Positions 7,071-15,247 of a DNA stretch of 64,000 nucleotides are shown here, piece by piece. Within the stretch, counting starts at the first letter, position 1. The number at the start of each line of letters is the position of its first letter. The DNA comes from an uncultured Lachnospiraceae bacterium. Lineage in GTDB: Bacteria > Bacillota > Clostridia > Lachnospirales > Lachnospiraceae. A program made the position numbers and the translations under genes. The notes beneath the pieces are model-generated. The model worked only from the letters and a program-made list of their open reading frames with translations, searched no databases and had not been told where the DNA came from. The stretch spans positions 1 through 64,000 of the forward strand of contig CAJTSD010000015.1 of assembly GCA_910578795.1 (NCBI GenBank). Reading direction: 5' to 3'.

Positions 7071-7988
7071 TTACTTTAAAAAACCGTTCACAATCTGTTC
7101 CTCCGCCTCCGCCTCAGTCAGCCCTAAGGTCATCAGTTTCATCAACTGTTCCCCCGCAATTTTCCCGATTGCCGCCTCATGTATCAGGCTCGCATCAAGG
7201 TGGTTTGCCGTAATCTCCGGAATCGCACGCACAACTGCGCTGTCCATAATAATCGCGTCACACTCCGAATGTCCGGCACATTTGTTGTTACCGTTAATAT
7301 GGGAATAGAATGTTTGTTCTGATATATCTTTTGCCACCGAACGCGAAATCACGTTTGTACTCGAATCCTCACCGTCCAAATCCACGTAAAAATTCGTTGT
7401 CGCTTTCTGTTTTCCGTGCGTCATCAGCTTTTCCTTAATCACAAGCTGCGCGCCTTTTCCAAGCTTCGCCTTTGTGACACGCTCCGTTGAATCCACGCCC
7501 TTAATCTGCACCGTATCCATTTCCATATAGCTGTTTTCGTCCATCTCCACGACCGTTTCCGGATTCATAATCCGTTCGCCCGTGCCCTCGCCCGAACCAT
7601 AGTGCTTTTCCACGTAGCGAATCCGTGCATTTTTTCCGACATAAAACGTATGAATCCCGCTGTGCTCGCTCGCCTTATCGCCACCGTTGTGGATACCGCA
7701 GCCTGCGACAATCGTAACATCGCAATCCTCGCCGATGTGAAAATCATTGTACACCAGTTCCTTCAACCCGGTCTGTGTCATTAACACCGGAATATGCACG
7801 CTTTCGCGCTTTGTTCCCGGCTTGATATAAATGTCAATGCCCGGTTTGTCCTCCTTCGTGACAATCTCAATATGTTCCGTCGAACGCCTGCCTGCCGCCT
7901 CCCCGTTTGCACGGATATTGTAGGCGCCCGCAGGTACGTCATGCAAATCAGCCACCTGCATCAATAACGTCTTCTGAAGCTCATCCAT
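7071..7988 (-). CDS. sufB: SufB/SufD-type Fe-S assembly scaffold (minimal SMS-type SufB)
   Basis: This 305-residue SufB/D beta-helix protein keeps the family C-terminal core: NKCAGHSECDAIIMD, then LDASLIHEAAIGKI, with the Cys, His and Glu expected near the cluster site. It is much shorter than E. coli SufB (about 495), the size seen for the SmsB protein of minimal SUF systems in anaerobes and archaea. Start: the frame is open back to 8090, but AGGAGG followed by 8 nt points to ATG 7988, which overlaps the sufC stop by 8 bp. It should assemble Fe-S clusters together with SufC. No SufS, SufU or SufD partner is beside it. Confidence 0.88.
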   Translation of the reverse strand: MDELQKTLLMQVADLHDVPAGAYNIRANGEAAGRRSTEHIEIVTKEDKPGIDIYIKPGTKRESVHIPVLMTQTGLKELVYNDFHIGEDCDVTIVAGCGIHNGGDKASEHSGIHTFYVGKNARIRYVEKHYGSGEGTGERIMNPETVVEMDENSYMEMDTVQIKGVDSTERVTKAKLGKGAQLVIKEKLMTHGKQKATTNFYVDLDGEDSSTNVISRSVAKDISEQTFYSHINGNNKCAGHSECDAIIMDSAVVRAIPEITANHLDASLIHEAAIGKIAGEQLMKLMTLGLTEAEAEEQIVNGFLK

Positions 7989-8709
7989 GTATACATCCTC
8001 CTGCATTCCGCCTGCACGCAAAGCCGTCGTCCAAAAGCTGCGGCAAAATCTCGTCCCTTGTACCCACATTCGTGATTTCACCGCCTGCAATCACCACAAT
8101 TTCATCCGCAATCTTCAAAATCCGCTCCTGATGCGAAATAATCACAATATTTCCCTGCGTCTGTCCGTGCATGCTCTCAAATACCTTAATTAAATTCTGA
8201 AAACTCCACAAATCAATGCCAGCCTCCGGCTCGTCAAACACCGAAAGCTTTGTGCCGCGCGCAATGACCGTCGCAATCTCAATGCGCTTTAGCTCCCCTC
8301 CCGAAAGGCTTGCATTTACCTCGCGGTTGATGTAATCCCGTGCACAAAGTCCCACCTCCGAAAGGTATTTGCAGGCGCCGTCAACACTCAGCCGCTCGCC
8401 TGCCGCCAGCCGGATTAGGTCAAGCACCGTGATTCCTTTAAAACGCACGGGCTGCTGGAACGCAAAGCTGATTCCAAGCCGTGCACGCTCGGTCACGGAC
8501 ATATCCGTAATATCCTGTCCGTCCAAAAAAATCTGCCCCTCCGTCGGCTTTATGATGCCTGCAATCAGTTTCGCAAGCGTAGATTTTCCGCCGCCGTTTG
8601 GACCCGTAATCGCCGTAAAGCTTTGATTGATCTTTAAATTCACATGATTTAAAATATCTTTTCCATCTCCGTCATTCACATGATACGAGATGTTTTTTAA
8701 CTCTAACAC
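7981..8709 (-). CDS. sufC: SufC-type Fe-S assembly ATPase
   Basis: This 242-residue ABC ATPase of the SufC group has Walker A GPNGGGKST (36-44), Q-loop SFAFQQP (81-87), signature LSGGEL (135-140) and Walker B SVFDEPEAGID (156-166); EPEAGID is typical of SufC. It drives conformational change in the SufB scaffold. Start: the frame is open to an ATG at 8754, but GGAGG followed by 9 nt supports GTG 8709, which gives the usual SufC length. It is translationally coupled to sufB (8-bp overlap) and forms a two-gene sufCB set. Confidence 0.92.
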   Translation of the reverse strand: MLELKNISYHVNDGDGKDILNHVNLKINQSFTAITGPNGGGKSTLAKLIAGIIKPTEGQIFLDGQDITDMSVTERARLGISFAFQQPVRFKGITVLDLIRLAAGERLSVDGACKYLSEVGLCARDYINREVNASLSGGELKRIEIATVIARGTKLSVFDEPEAGIDLWSFQNLIKVFESMHGQTQGNIVIISHQERILKIADEIVVIAGGEITNVGTRDEILPQLLDDGFACRRNAGGCIHG

Positions 8710-8786
8710 GTATTGAAACCTCCATTCCGTAATGCATTTCGCATCACACTTCAAGTATACCCAATATCTGCCTAAATTGCAATTCC

Positions 8787-9635
8787 CTAAATCTCCACCC
8801 GGAAACAGATTTCCTGTATGCCTGCACGGTCCAAAAGCTCCACCGTGATTTCCCCGTTGTGGCTTATCGCAATCCGGTTTGCCTGATACAGTCCTAGCCC
8901 CCTGCCCTCGCGGTTTTTCTTTGTTGAATAGCCTTTCTCGAAAAAATGCTGGATTTCTCCCATCGTAAGATGCTCCACCTGGTTTTTAATCATAAAAATC
9001 AGCTTATCGTCCTTTGCATCGAGCACCATTTCCACTTGGTTTCGCACAGGCGTCGCCGCCTCAAACGCATTGTCCACAAGCACGCCGATAATCTCCACCA
9101 GGAAATGTTCTGACACAGATGTCACAATTTCCTGACTCAGCACCTGCAAATCAACATCAACATACTCTGGCGCCGCAAGAATCTTGCTATATAAAAACCC
9201 CGCAAGAATCTTATCGGAAATGCGCAGAAGCGACGGGCTGCACCTTGACCTGTCGTCATAGATTTCCCTGCCGTACGCCGACTGCGCTTTCACCAGCTCG
9301 TCATAATTGTCAATCGTCACATGCATGTTTAAAATCGCGTTCATGTGATTGTCAAACTCATGCTGCCTTGCCCGAATATCCTTTGTCAGCTCCTCCATAG
9401 GCTTTATGTAAAGCTTATAAATCTTGAGTTCTTCCTCATTTCTTTTCAGCGCCGCATAATTGCGCCCCCAATCCAAAAAGCCGAAAAAAATCACCGAAAA
9501 AATAATGCCGAACAGCACCATCACCTTTATGTCAAGCGTGTGGCTCAGTGACAGGTCTATCATCAGATAAACCGTCACAATCAATGCCGCCACGCAAAAT
9601 ATTCGATATAAAAATTTTCTGCCAAGCTCTGCCAT
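8787..9635 (-). CDS. GHKL sensor histidine kinase (AgrC/LytTR-partner type) with only two membrane segments
   Basis: This 282-residue protein has two hydrophobic segments (about 11-28 and 36-53), a short coiled-coil linker, the phosphoacceptor box RARQHEFDNHMNAI (about 87-101) and a GHKL ATPase domain with VLVDNAFEAA (N box) and GRGLGLY (G box). This kinase class normally pairs with LytTR regulators, and the gene directly downstream of such a regulator fits. AgrC-like kinases usually have six or seven membrane passes; this one has two and almost no outer loop, so its input is probably in the membrane or cytoplasm. No agrB/agrD-like peptide gene is nearby. The stop of the regulator and this ATG abut. 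Confidence 0.87.
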   Translation of the reverse strand: MAELGRKFLYRIFCVAALIVTVYLMIDLSLSHTLDIKVMVLFGIIFSVIFFGFLDWGRNYAALKRNEEELKIYKLYIKPMEELTKDIRARQHEFDNHMNAILNMHVTIDNYDELVKAQSAYGREIYDDRSRCSPSLLRISDKILAGFLYSKILAAPEYVDVDLQVLSQEIVTSVSEHFLVEIIGVLVDNAFEAATPVRNQVEMVLDAKDDKLIFMIKNQVEHLTMGEIQHFFEKGYSTKKNREGRGLGLYQANRIAISHNGEITVELLDRAGIQEICFRVEI

Positions 9636-10388
9636 TTATTGATCCTTACCCTTTATCCTGTTCATCAGTCTGTTTTTGTATGTGACGCCGATTTCCGCCG
9701 TTTCCCCGTTTTTAAGGTCCATCAGCCCGTTGACCGTATCAATACAATCAATATAGTCCAAATTGACTACACACATTCTGTGTATCTGCAAAAACTGCTC
9801 GTTCGGCAGCTTTTCCATAAGCTGCTTAATCGACAGATACGGCACCCGCAGTTCCTCTTTTGCGAGCACAAAGCACACCCCTCTTGGCACTGCCCTTACA
9901 CAGATAATATCCTTGCAAAAAAGCTTATAATTGACCCCGTCCTTTTTCACCATCACAAAGCGTTCGCGTGTTTCCCCCTGCTGCGACAGAAACAAAAGTT
10001 TACCCACAAGCTGTTCAATATCCGCCTCCTGATAAGGCTTAATCAGATATTGGTAACAGTGCAGCTCCCTGTATGCGGAAAGCTCCATATTGGCAATCGA
10101 GGTTATCATCACAATCGGCGTAAAAACATACTCCTTTTTTGCCCGGATTTCGCGGGCAAATGTCATTCCCGAAGTGTCGTCCTTGTCCTCGGGATTTAAG
10201 TTTATATCAAGCAAAAAAGCCTGAAAGGGCTGCTGCGCCTGATACAGCGCAGCTCTTGCCTCCTCCAGACTGTTTACGGGAACTGCGGACACGGACTTTG
10301 ATACGTTTTCCGCCATAGCCGCAACCGCATTCAGGCTGTCCTTGCTATCCTCAAGTATCAAAATTTTTGTCACACTCCGACTTTCCAT
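9636..10388 (-). CDS. LytTR-family response regulator
   Basis: This 250-residue protein has a receiver domain (about 8-128) with acidic residues ILEDS and the phosphorylated Asp in FLLDINLN (about 63). A LytTR DNA-binding domain covers about 150-248, with FCKDIICV, LSIKQLMEKLP and the FLQIHRMCVVNLDYI segment typical of the fold. Start: an in-frame GTG lies at 10394, but GAGAGGGG places the ATG at 10388 with good spacing. It forms an operon with the downstream GHKL kinase. LytTR regulators often control virulence, bacteriocin or envelope genes; no target is evident here, so the pair looks like an orphan system. Confidence 0.9.
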   Translation of the reverse strand: MESRSVTKILILEDSKDSLNAVAAMAENVSKSVSAVPVNSLEEARAALYQAQQPFQAFLLDINLNPEDKDDTSGMTFAREIRAKKEYVFTPIVMITSIANMELSAYRELHCYQYLIKPYQEADIEQLVGKLLFLSQQGETRERFVMVKKDGVNYKLFCKDIICVRAVPRGVCFVLAKEELRVPYLSIKQLMEKLPNEQFLQIHRMCVVNLDYIDCIDTVNGLMDLKNGETAEIGVTYKNRLMNRIKGKDQ

Positions 10389-10420
10389 GTCCACTCCCCT
10401 CTCCGCTTTATACCATTATC

Positions 10421-11332
10421 TTATTTTAAAATCTCGCCGACTGACTTTGCAAGTCCAGCCACGCCCTGAATCTCCGACGGAATGATAATCTTCGTCGCCG
10501 TGCCGTTTGCAGCCTTCTCAAATGCCTCAAGCTTTTTAATCGTAAGCACTGCATCGTCCGCGCCTGCATCTTTCAGGAACTTAATACCTTCCGCATTTGC
10601 CATCTGTACGACCCGGATCGCCTCCGCCTGACCTTCCGCCTCACGGATTTTACGCTCTTTTTCCGCCTCGGCACGAAGGATTGCAGCCTGCTTTTCCGCC
10701 TCTGCCTCCAAAATTGCCGACTCCTTCTGACCTTCCGCAACAAGAATCGTCGATTTCTTTTCCCCTTCCGCACGAAGGATTGCTTCACGTCGTTCACGCT
10801 CCGCCTTCATCTGCTTCTCCATCGCATTGCGGATTGCCTCGGGCGGAATGATGTTCTTCAACTCAACACGGTTTACCTTGATACCCCAGGGGTCGGTTGC
10901 AACGTCGAGTGCAGAACGCATGTTTGTATTGATAACTTCTCTGGAAGTCAGTGTCTGGTCAAGCTCCATATCACCGATAATGTTTCGAAGCGTTGTCGCC
11001 GTCAGCTTTTCAATCGCCATAATCGGGTTATCCACGCCGTACGCATACATCTTCGGATCGGTGATTTGGAAAAATACGACCGTGTCAATCTGCATCGTAA
11101 CGTTATCCTTTGTGATAACGGGCTGCGGCGGGAAGTCCACCACCTGCTCTTTTAAATTGACTCTCTTTGCCACTCTGTCAAGGAACGGAATCTTAAAATG
11201 AATTCCGACACCCCACGTCGTATCGTATCCGCCAAGACGCTCAATAACATACGCCGACGCCTGTGGCACGATGCGCACGTTCACTGCAATCACTACAATA
11301 ATGATAAATAAAATCGCTAATATCCACAACAT
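10421..11332 (-). CDS. SPFH/band-7 (stomatin/QmcA-like) membrane protein
   Basis: This 303-residue protein has one N-terminal membrane segment (2-20), an SPFH domain (about 20-180; GGYDTTWGVGIHFKIPF and VDFPPQPVITKDNV) and a long Ala/Glu-rich helix (about 175-250) that should form a coiled coil for oligomerisation. Such proteins build membrane microdomain rings and often regulate proteases. It overlaps the upstream NfeD gene by one base (TAATG), the conserved NfeD-stomatin pairing. Confidence 0.92.
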   Translation of the reverse strand: MLWILAILFIIIVVIAVNVRIVPQASAYVIERLGGYDTTWGVGIHFKIPFLDRVAKRVNLKEQVVDFPPQPVITKDNVTMQIDTVVFFQITDPKMYAYGVDNPIMAIEKLTATTLRNIIGDMELDQTLTSREVINTNMRSALDVATDPWGIKVNRVELKNIIPPEAIRNAMEKQMKAERERREAILRAEGEKKSTILVAEGQKESAILEAEAEKQAAILRAEAEKERKIREAEGQAEAIRVVQMANAEGIKFLKDAGADDAVLTIKKLEAFEKAANGTATKIIIPSEIQGVAGLAKSVGEILK

Positions 11333-11775
11333 TAGTTTGTCTCCTCCTCATACTTTTCAACAATTAATTTTACACCTTTAATGTCCACAACCTTTGCAAG
11401 CGTTCCCGCCGCGATTTTGCAGCTGTTGTCTGCCGCCCGCACGGTCCAGTCCTGACCGTTCACCACCGCACAGCCCGTTTCGACAATATTGTCAACGTCC
11501 TGTGTAATGCGCACGATCTTGCCGATAATGCCCTCATAATTCGTCCTTGTACGCGTCACGTTTATGTACTTCACTACCAGCGGTCTTGTGAAGATCAACG
11601 TCGCAAAGGATACTGCCAGAAACACGGCAATCTGCAGCTTTGTCCCCGCTCCCAAAAGCGTTGCCAGCACTGCCGCAAGTGCGCCAAGCGCAAACCAAAT
11701 CGCGCCAAAGCCGACCGTTACAATCTCAATGATAATCAGCACAATCATTGCAACCAGCCACACCATTGTATTCAT
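11332..11775 (-). CDS. NfeD-like membrane protein
   Basis: This 147-residue protein has two to three N-terminal hydrophobic segments (about 4-24, 26-44 and 47-66) and a C-terminal OB-fold domain of NfeD type (GKIVRITQDVDNIVETGCAVVNGQDWTV). It is the short, non-protease NfeD form. NfeD proteins act with stomatin-like partners in membrane-domain quality control, and the partner follows with a one-base overlap. A promoter lies 56-84 bp upstream. Confidence 0.9.
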   Translation of the reverse strand: MNTMVWLVAMIVLIIIEIVTVGFGAIWFALGALAAVLATLLGAGTKLQIAVFLAVSFATLIFTRPLVVKYINVTRTRTNYEGIIGKIVRITQDVDNIVETGCAVVNGQDWTVRAADNSCKIAAGTLAKVVDIKGVKLIVEKYEEETN

Positions 11776-11830
11776 GATACCTCCTCCTTTCCGGTATTCT
11801 CAGTTCAAAGGATTTTGTTTCCTTAAATAC

Positions 11831-11859
11831 ATCTTACTGTATCTTGCGATTCAATACAA
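11831..11859 (-). promoter_or_regulatory. Sigma-A promoter for the nfeD-SPFH operon
   Basis: On the minus strand the -35 TTGTAT (11854-11859) and -10 TAAGAT (11831-11836) have a 17-bp spacer. The predicted start is about 50 nt before the ATG. Confidence 0.55.
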
Positions 11860-11907
11860 TGACTTTTGCGTCAATAAGGTGATTTTCGTATTGAAATTGA
11901 CATATTG

Positions 11908-11941
11908 AAAAAAGAGCACTGCCTTTATAGACAGTGCCCTT
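11908..11941 (-). terminator. Intrinsic terminator after the glycyl radical protein gene
   Basis: Arms GGGCACTGTC and GGCAGTGCTC are separated by a short A/T loop and followed by a T-run on the minus strand, 12 bp past the stop. Confidence 0.85.
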
Positions 11942-11953
11942 GACAAACATCAA

Positions 11954-12196
11954 TTATACGCCTTCATGAAATGTTCTTGAAATAACATCTGCCTGCTGTT
12001 CCGGTGTCAGCTTAATAAAGTTTACGGCATAACCTGAAACACGGATTGTAAGCTGCGGATAATTCTCCGGATGCTTCTGCGCGTCCAAAAGCGTATCCCT
12101 GTTCAAAACATTTACATTCAAATGGTGCCCTCCTTTTGTAGCATAGCCGTCCAAAAGGTTTACCAAATTGTCTACCTGCTGTGTATTTGCTGCCAT
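11954..12196 (-). CDS. Free-standing glycyl radical domain protein (GrcA/YfiD-like, PFL C-terminal homologue)
   Basis: This 80-residue protein matches only the C-terminus of pyruvate formate-lyase: a Gly/His linker GGHHLNVNVLN, then RVSGYAVNF, where the Gly (about 57) would carry the radical, and a LTPEQQADVISRTFHE end. Such stand-alone domains replace a damaged radical domain of PFL after oxygen exposure. An ATG at 12220 is also in frame, but the AAGGAGG ribosome site lies inside that extension, 8 nt before ATG 12196, which is therefore the start. It is a single-gene unit with its own promoter and terminator, directly downstream of a Crp/Fnr regulator gene, and has a matching palindrome at activator distance. 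Confidence 0.88.
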   Translation of the reverse strand: MAANTQQVDNLVNLLDGYATKGGHHLNVNVLNRDTLLDAQKHPENYPQLTIRVSGYAVNFIKLTPEQQADVISRTFHEGV

Positions 12197-12280
12197 AATC
12201 AATTCCTCCTTGTTTATCAATAACTATATTATAATTTGTTTGTTCTTTATCCAGCCTGTTTGTTTTCAGCTTGTGACTAT

Positions 12281-12322
12281 AGTATATTCAAATCGCGGAA
12301 GAATTTCCGTAACATCTGTTAC
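12281..12322 (-). promoter_or_regulatory. Promoter with Crp/Fnr-type palindrome at class II position
   Basis: The palindrome GTAACA-tc-TGTTAC covers 12309-12322. On the minus strand a -10 TATACT lies at 12281-12286 with no good -35 at the usual distance. If transcription starts near 12274, the palindrome centre is about 41 bp upstream, the class II position at which Crp/Fnr proteins replace a -35. It drives the glycyl radical gene. Confidence 0.6.
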
Positions 12323-12372
12323 ATTTTTTCAATTTTTTTGTTTAAAACAAAATACAATTTTAAAATTACAAA

Positions 12373-13065
12373 TCAATACAATTCCTCAAGTGCGCGGCTG
12401 TCAGAAAGCTTTATTACATTTTTTTCCACGGTAATAAAACCTTCCTGCTGCATTTTCATCAGCTCCCTCGAAAGCGACGGACGCGTCGTCCCCAAATAAT
12501 CAGCGAGATCTTCCCTGTTCATGGTCAGATGCACAACGCCGTTTTGCTCCGCCTGATCCAAAAGCCACAGCGCAATCCGCTCTTTTAACGTTGTTCCCGA
12601 CAGCAGATGCAGCTTTCTTGTCATGGAAAAATTCTTTTCGGACTGGATTTCCAACATGTTTCTTGTAATCAGCCTGTGATGTTCGCAGGCATTGCTGCAA
12701 AAGCAGTAGAAAAAATCCCATGGGATCTCAAGAAGCCTGACACCGCCCTGCGCGATTGCATCATACCAATAATTTTTAGCATCTGCAAACAAAAACATTT
12801 CGCCAAACACATCGCCTGCCTCCACAAGAAACAGCACATCCCGCTTTCCCGACGCAAAATCCTTGGAAAGCATCACGGACCCCTCCAACAGCAAAAACAG
12901 ATTTTTCGGTGTTTCGCCCTGTCGGAAAATATAGCTCTCATCATCAAACGTCCGCTCAACCGTCTTGGAGCACGCAAACATTTTATCAAGCTCTGTGTCG
13001 CTGATATTGCGGAACAAATGAATATCCTGTATGCATTCCCTGCACCGCTTTACACTCTCCGTCAT
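12373..13065 (-). CDS. Crp/Fnr-family transcriptional regulator
   Basis: This 230-residue protein has an N-terminal cyclic-nucleotide-binding-like barrel (about 15-125; IFRQGETPKNLFLLLEGSVML and GDVFGEMFLF) and a C-terminal winged helix (about 150-225) with recognition helix NREDLADYLGTTRPSLSRELMKM. Several Cys residues are present (CREC near the N-terminus, CFCSNACEHH near 120), so redox or metal sensing is possible but unproven. Start: the first in-frame codon after the groEL stop is TTG 13068; ATG 13065 is preferred. It begins 4 bases past groEL with only a weak ribosome site, so it is likely read from the groESL transcript. The target is probably the adjacent glycyl radical gene. Confidence 0.88.
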   Translation of the reverse strand: MTESVKRCRECIQDIHLFRNISDTELDKMFACSKTVERTFDDESYIFRQGETPKNLFLLLEGSVMLSKDFASGKRDVLFLVEAGDVFGEMFLFADAKNYWYDAIAQGGVRLLEIPWDFFYCFCSNACEHHRLITRNMLEIQSEKNFSMTRKLHLLSGTTLKERIALWLLDQAEQNGVVHLTMNREDLADYLGTTRPSLSRELMKMQQEGFITVEKNVIKLSDSRALEELY

Positions 13066-13069
13066 CAAA

Positions 13070-14695
13070 TTACATCATTCCGCCCATTCCCGGACCGCCT
13101 GCAGGCATCGCCGGAACGTCTTCCTTAATATTTGCAACAACAGACTCTGTTGTAAGCAGTGTACTCGCTACCGAACAAGCGTTCTGTAATGCGCTTCTTG
13201 TCACCTTCGCCGGATCAAGAATACCTGCCTCAACCATGTTGACATACTCTTCCTTCGCTGCGTCGAAGCCAAATCCAACCTCTGACTCTTTTACCTTATT
13301 GACAATCACGCTGCCCTCAAGACCTGCGTTTGCGGCAATGATGAATAACGGAGATTCCAATGCCTTTAAGACAATCTTTGCACCCGTCTTCTCGTCGCCG
13401 TCCAGCGTTTCAACAAGCTCTGACACCTTCTTTGACGCATGGATATAAGCAGAACCGCCGCCTGCGATAATACCTTCCTCTACGGCTGCTCTTGTCGCGT
13501 TGAGCGCATCTTCCATACGAAGCTTTGCTTCCTTCATTTCCGTTTCTGTTGCCGCGCCGACACGGATTACCGCAACACCGCCTGCAAGCTTTGCAAGGCG
13601 CTCCTGTAACTTTTCCTTATCAAAATCAGATGTTGTCTCCTCAATCTGCTTCTTAATCTGTGAAATACGTGCGTCAATTGCCGCCTTATCGCCCTCGCCG
13701 TCAACGATAATTGTGTTCTCCTTCTGAACCTTTACGGATTTCGCACGACCGCACTGCTCTAATGTCGCCTCTTTAAGGTCAAGACCAAGCTCCTCGCTGA
13801 TTACCTGACCGCCAGTCAGGATTGCAATATCCTCAAGCATTGCCTTTCTTCTGTCGCCGTATCCCGGAGCCTTTACCGCTACCACATTAAATGTACCGCG
13901 CAGTTTGTTGACGATTAATGTTGTAAGCGCCTCACCCTCAACATCTTCCGCAATAATCAGAAGCTTTGCGCCGGACTGTACAACCTGCTCCAAAACAGGA
14001 AGGATTTCCTGAATGTTTGAAATCTTCTTATCGGTAATCAAAATGTAGGGATCTTCCATTGTGGCTTCCATTTTATCCATATCAGTTGCCATGTAAGCGG
14101 AAATATATCCGCGGTCAAACTGCATACCCTCTACTAAGTCAAGCTCTGTCTGCATGGTCTTTGACTCTTCAATCGTGATAACACCGTCGCCGGAAACCTT
14201 CTCCATTGCGTCCGCTACCATAGCGCCGACTTCCTCATCACCTGCCGAAATTGCCGCAACTCTTGCGATATGCTGCTTTCCGTTTACCTTAGAGCTCATT
14301 GACGCAATTGCGTCCACTGCACAATTCGTTGCCTTCTTCATACCCTTTCTTAAAATAATCGGGTTTGCGCCTGCTGCCAGGTTCTTCATTCCCTCGTTAA
14401 TCATTGCCTGTGCCAAAACAGTCGCCGTTGTCGTACCGTCGCCTGCAACGTCGTTTGTCTTTGTTGCAACCTCCTTGACAAGCTGTGCTCCCATGTTCTC
14501 AAATGCGTCCTCTAACTCAATCTCCTTTGCGATTGTCACACCGTCGTTTGTAATCAGCGGTGCGCCGAATGACTTGTCAAGAACAACGTTTCTTCCTTTG
14601 GGTCCAAGTGTCACGCTAACGGTGTCCGCCAGTTTGTTTACGCCTGCCTCTAATGTCTTACGAGCCTCTGCTCCATATTTGATTTCCTTTGCCAT
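13070..14695 (-). CDS. groL: Chaperonin GroEL (Hsp60)
   Basis: This 541-residue protein is full length for GroEL. The start MAKEIKYGAEARKTLEAGVN, the ATP-binding VTLGPKGRNVVLD (27-39), the DGTTTATVLA motif (about 86-95) and the C-terminal GGPGMGGMM tail are all present. It assembles into the double-ring folding chamber with GroES as lid. It follows groES by 45 bp in the usual order under a CIRCE element. Confidence 0.99.
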   Translation of the reverse strand: MAKEIKYGAEARKTLEAGVNKLADTVSVTLGPKGRNVVLDKSFGAPLITNDGVTIAKEIELEDAFENMGAQLVKEVATKTNDVAGDGTTTATVLAQAMINEGMKNLAAGANPIILRKGMKKATNCAVDAIASMSSKVNGKQHIARVAAISAGDEEVGAMVADAMEKVSGDGVITIEESKTMQTELDLVEGMQFDRGYISAYMATDMDKMEATMEDPYILITDKKISNIQEILPVLEQVVQSGAKLLIIAEDVEGEALTTLIVNKLRGTFNVVAVKAPGYGDRRKAMLEDIAILTGGQVISEELGLDLKEATLEQCGRAKSVKVQKENTIIVDGEGDKAAIDARISQIKKQIEETTSDFDKEKLQERLAKLAGGVAVIRVGAATETEMKEAKLRMEDALNATRAAVEEGIIAGGGSAYIHASKKVSELVETLDGDEKTGAKIVLKALESPLFIIAANAGLEGSVIVNKVKESEVGFGFDAAKEEYVNMVEAGILDPAKVTRSALQNACSVASTLLTTESVVANIKEDVPAMPAGGPGMGGMM

Positions 14696-14740
14696 GATGA
14701 TATATCCTCCAATTTTTAAACTATTTTCTTCATGATTTTG

Positions 14741-15025
14741 TTATTGAATGACTGCTAAAATATCATTCTGCTTTACAATAATGTACTCCTCATCGTCAAT
14801 CTTAACTTCCGTTCCCGAATATTTTGAGTAAATTACGTTTTCGCCAGCCTTTACTTCCATCTTTACTTCCTTGCCGTCTACAACGCCGCCCGGTCCTACT
14901 GCAATCACTTCTGCCTGCTGCGGCTTCTCCTTGCTCTGTCCCGGCAATACGATACCGGATTTTGTGGTCTCCTCTGCAACTAACTGCTTTAATACAACTC
15001 TGTCTCCTAATGGTACTAATTTCAT
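14741..15025 (-). CDS. groS: Co-chaperonin GroES (Hsp10)
   Basis: The 94-residue protein has the usual GroES length and features: KLVPLGDRVVLKQ at the start, the mobile loop EETTKSGIVLPGQSKEKPQ that contacts GroEL, AEVIAVGPG, and the NVIYSKYSGTEVK end. It is the first gene of groES-groEL, with AAGGAGG just upstream of the ATG and promoter plus CIRCE in the leader. Confidence 0.99.
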   Translation of the reverse strand: MKLVPLGDRVVLKQLVAEETTKSGIVLPGQSKEKPQQAEVIAVGPGGVVDGKEVKMEVKAGENVIYSKYSGTEVKIDDEEYIIVKQNDILAVIQ

Positions 15026-15078
15026 GTGAAATGCCTCCTTAAAAATAATTTATAATCATTTTTTCCTGTTCTCCGTGA

Positions 15079-15105
15079 TTAGCACTCTTTGTTATTGAGT
15101 GCTAA
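15079..15105 (-). promoter_or_regulatory. CIRCE operator (HrcA binding site)
   Basis: A perfect inverted repeat TTAGCACTC - 9 nt - GAGTGCTAA, identical to the CIRCE consensus, lies 54 bp upstream of groES just after the predicted transcription start. It indicates HrcA heat-shock control; hrcA is not in the window. Confidence 0.98.
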
Positions 15106-15113
15106 CAGAACAT

Positions 15114-15142
15114 ATCATAATTTTTTACAAAACGATGTGCAA
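15114..15142 (-). promoter_or_regulatory. Sigma-A promoter of groES-groEL
   Basis: On the minus strand the -35 TTGCAC (15137-15142) and -10 TATGAT (15114-15119) have a 17-bp spacer. Transcription would start close to the upstream edge of CIRCE. Confidence 0.8.
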
Positions 15143-15247
15143 GCGCATTCAGATGCCATTTTCTTCCATTATCTCACGTTTTCTTTTTTTTACTCGTATT
15201 TTCTCGCGATTTTAGAATTTAGTTTACTTAATAATTATTTTATATTT

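Noticed and set aside
7071..8090. 339-residue version of SufB
   Set aside because: The extra N-terminus is a frame shadow of sufC; a strong AGGAGG site marks ATG 7988.
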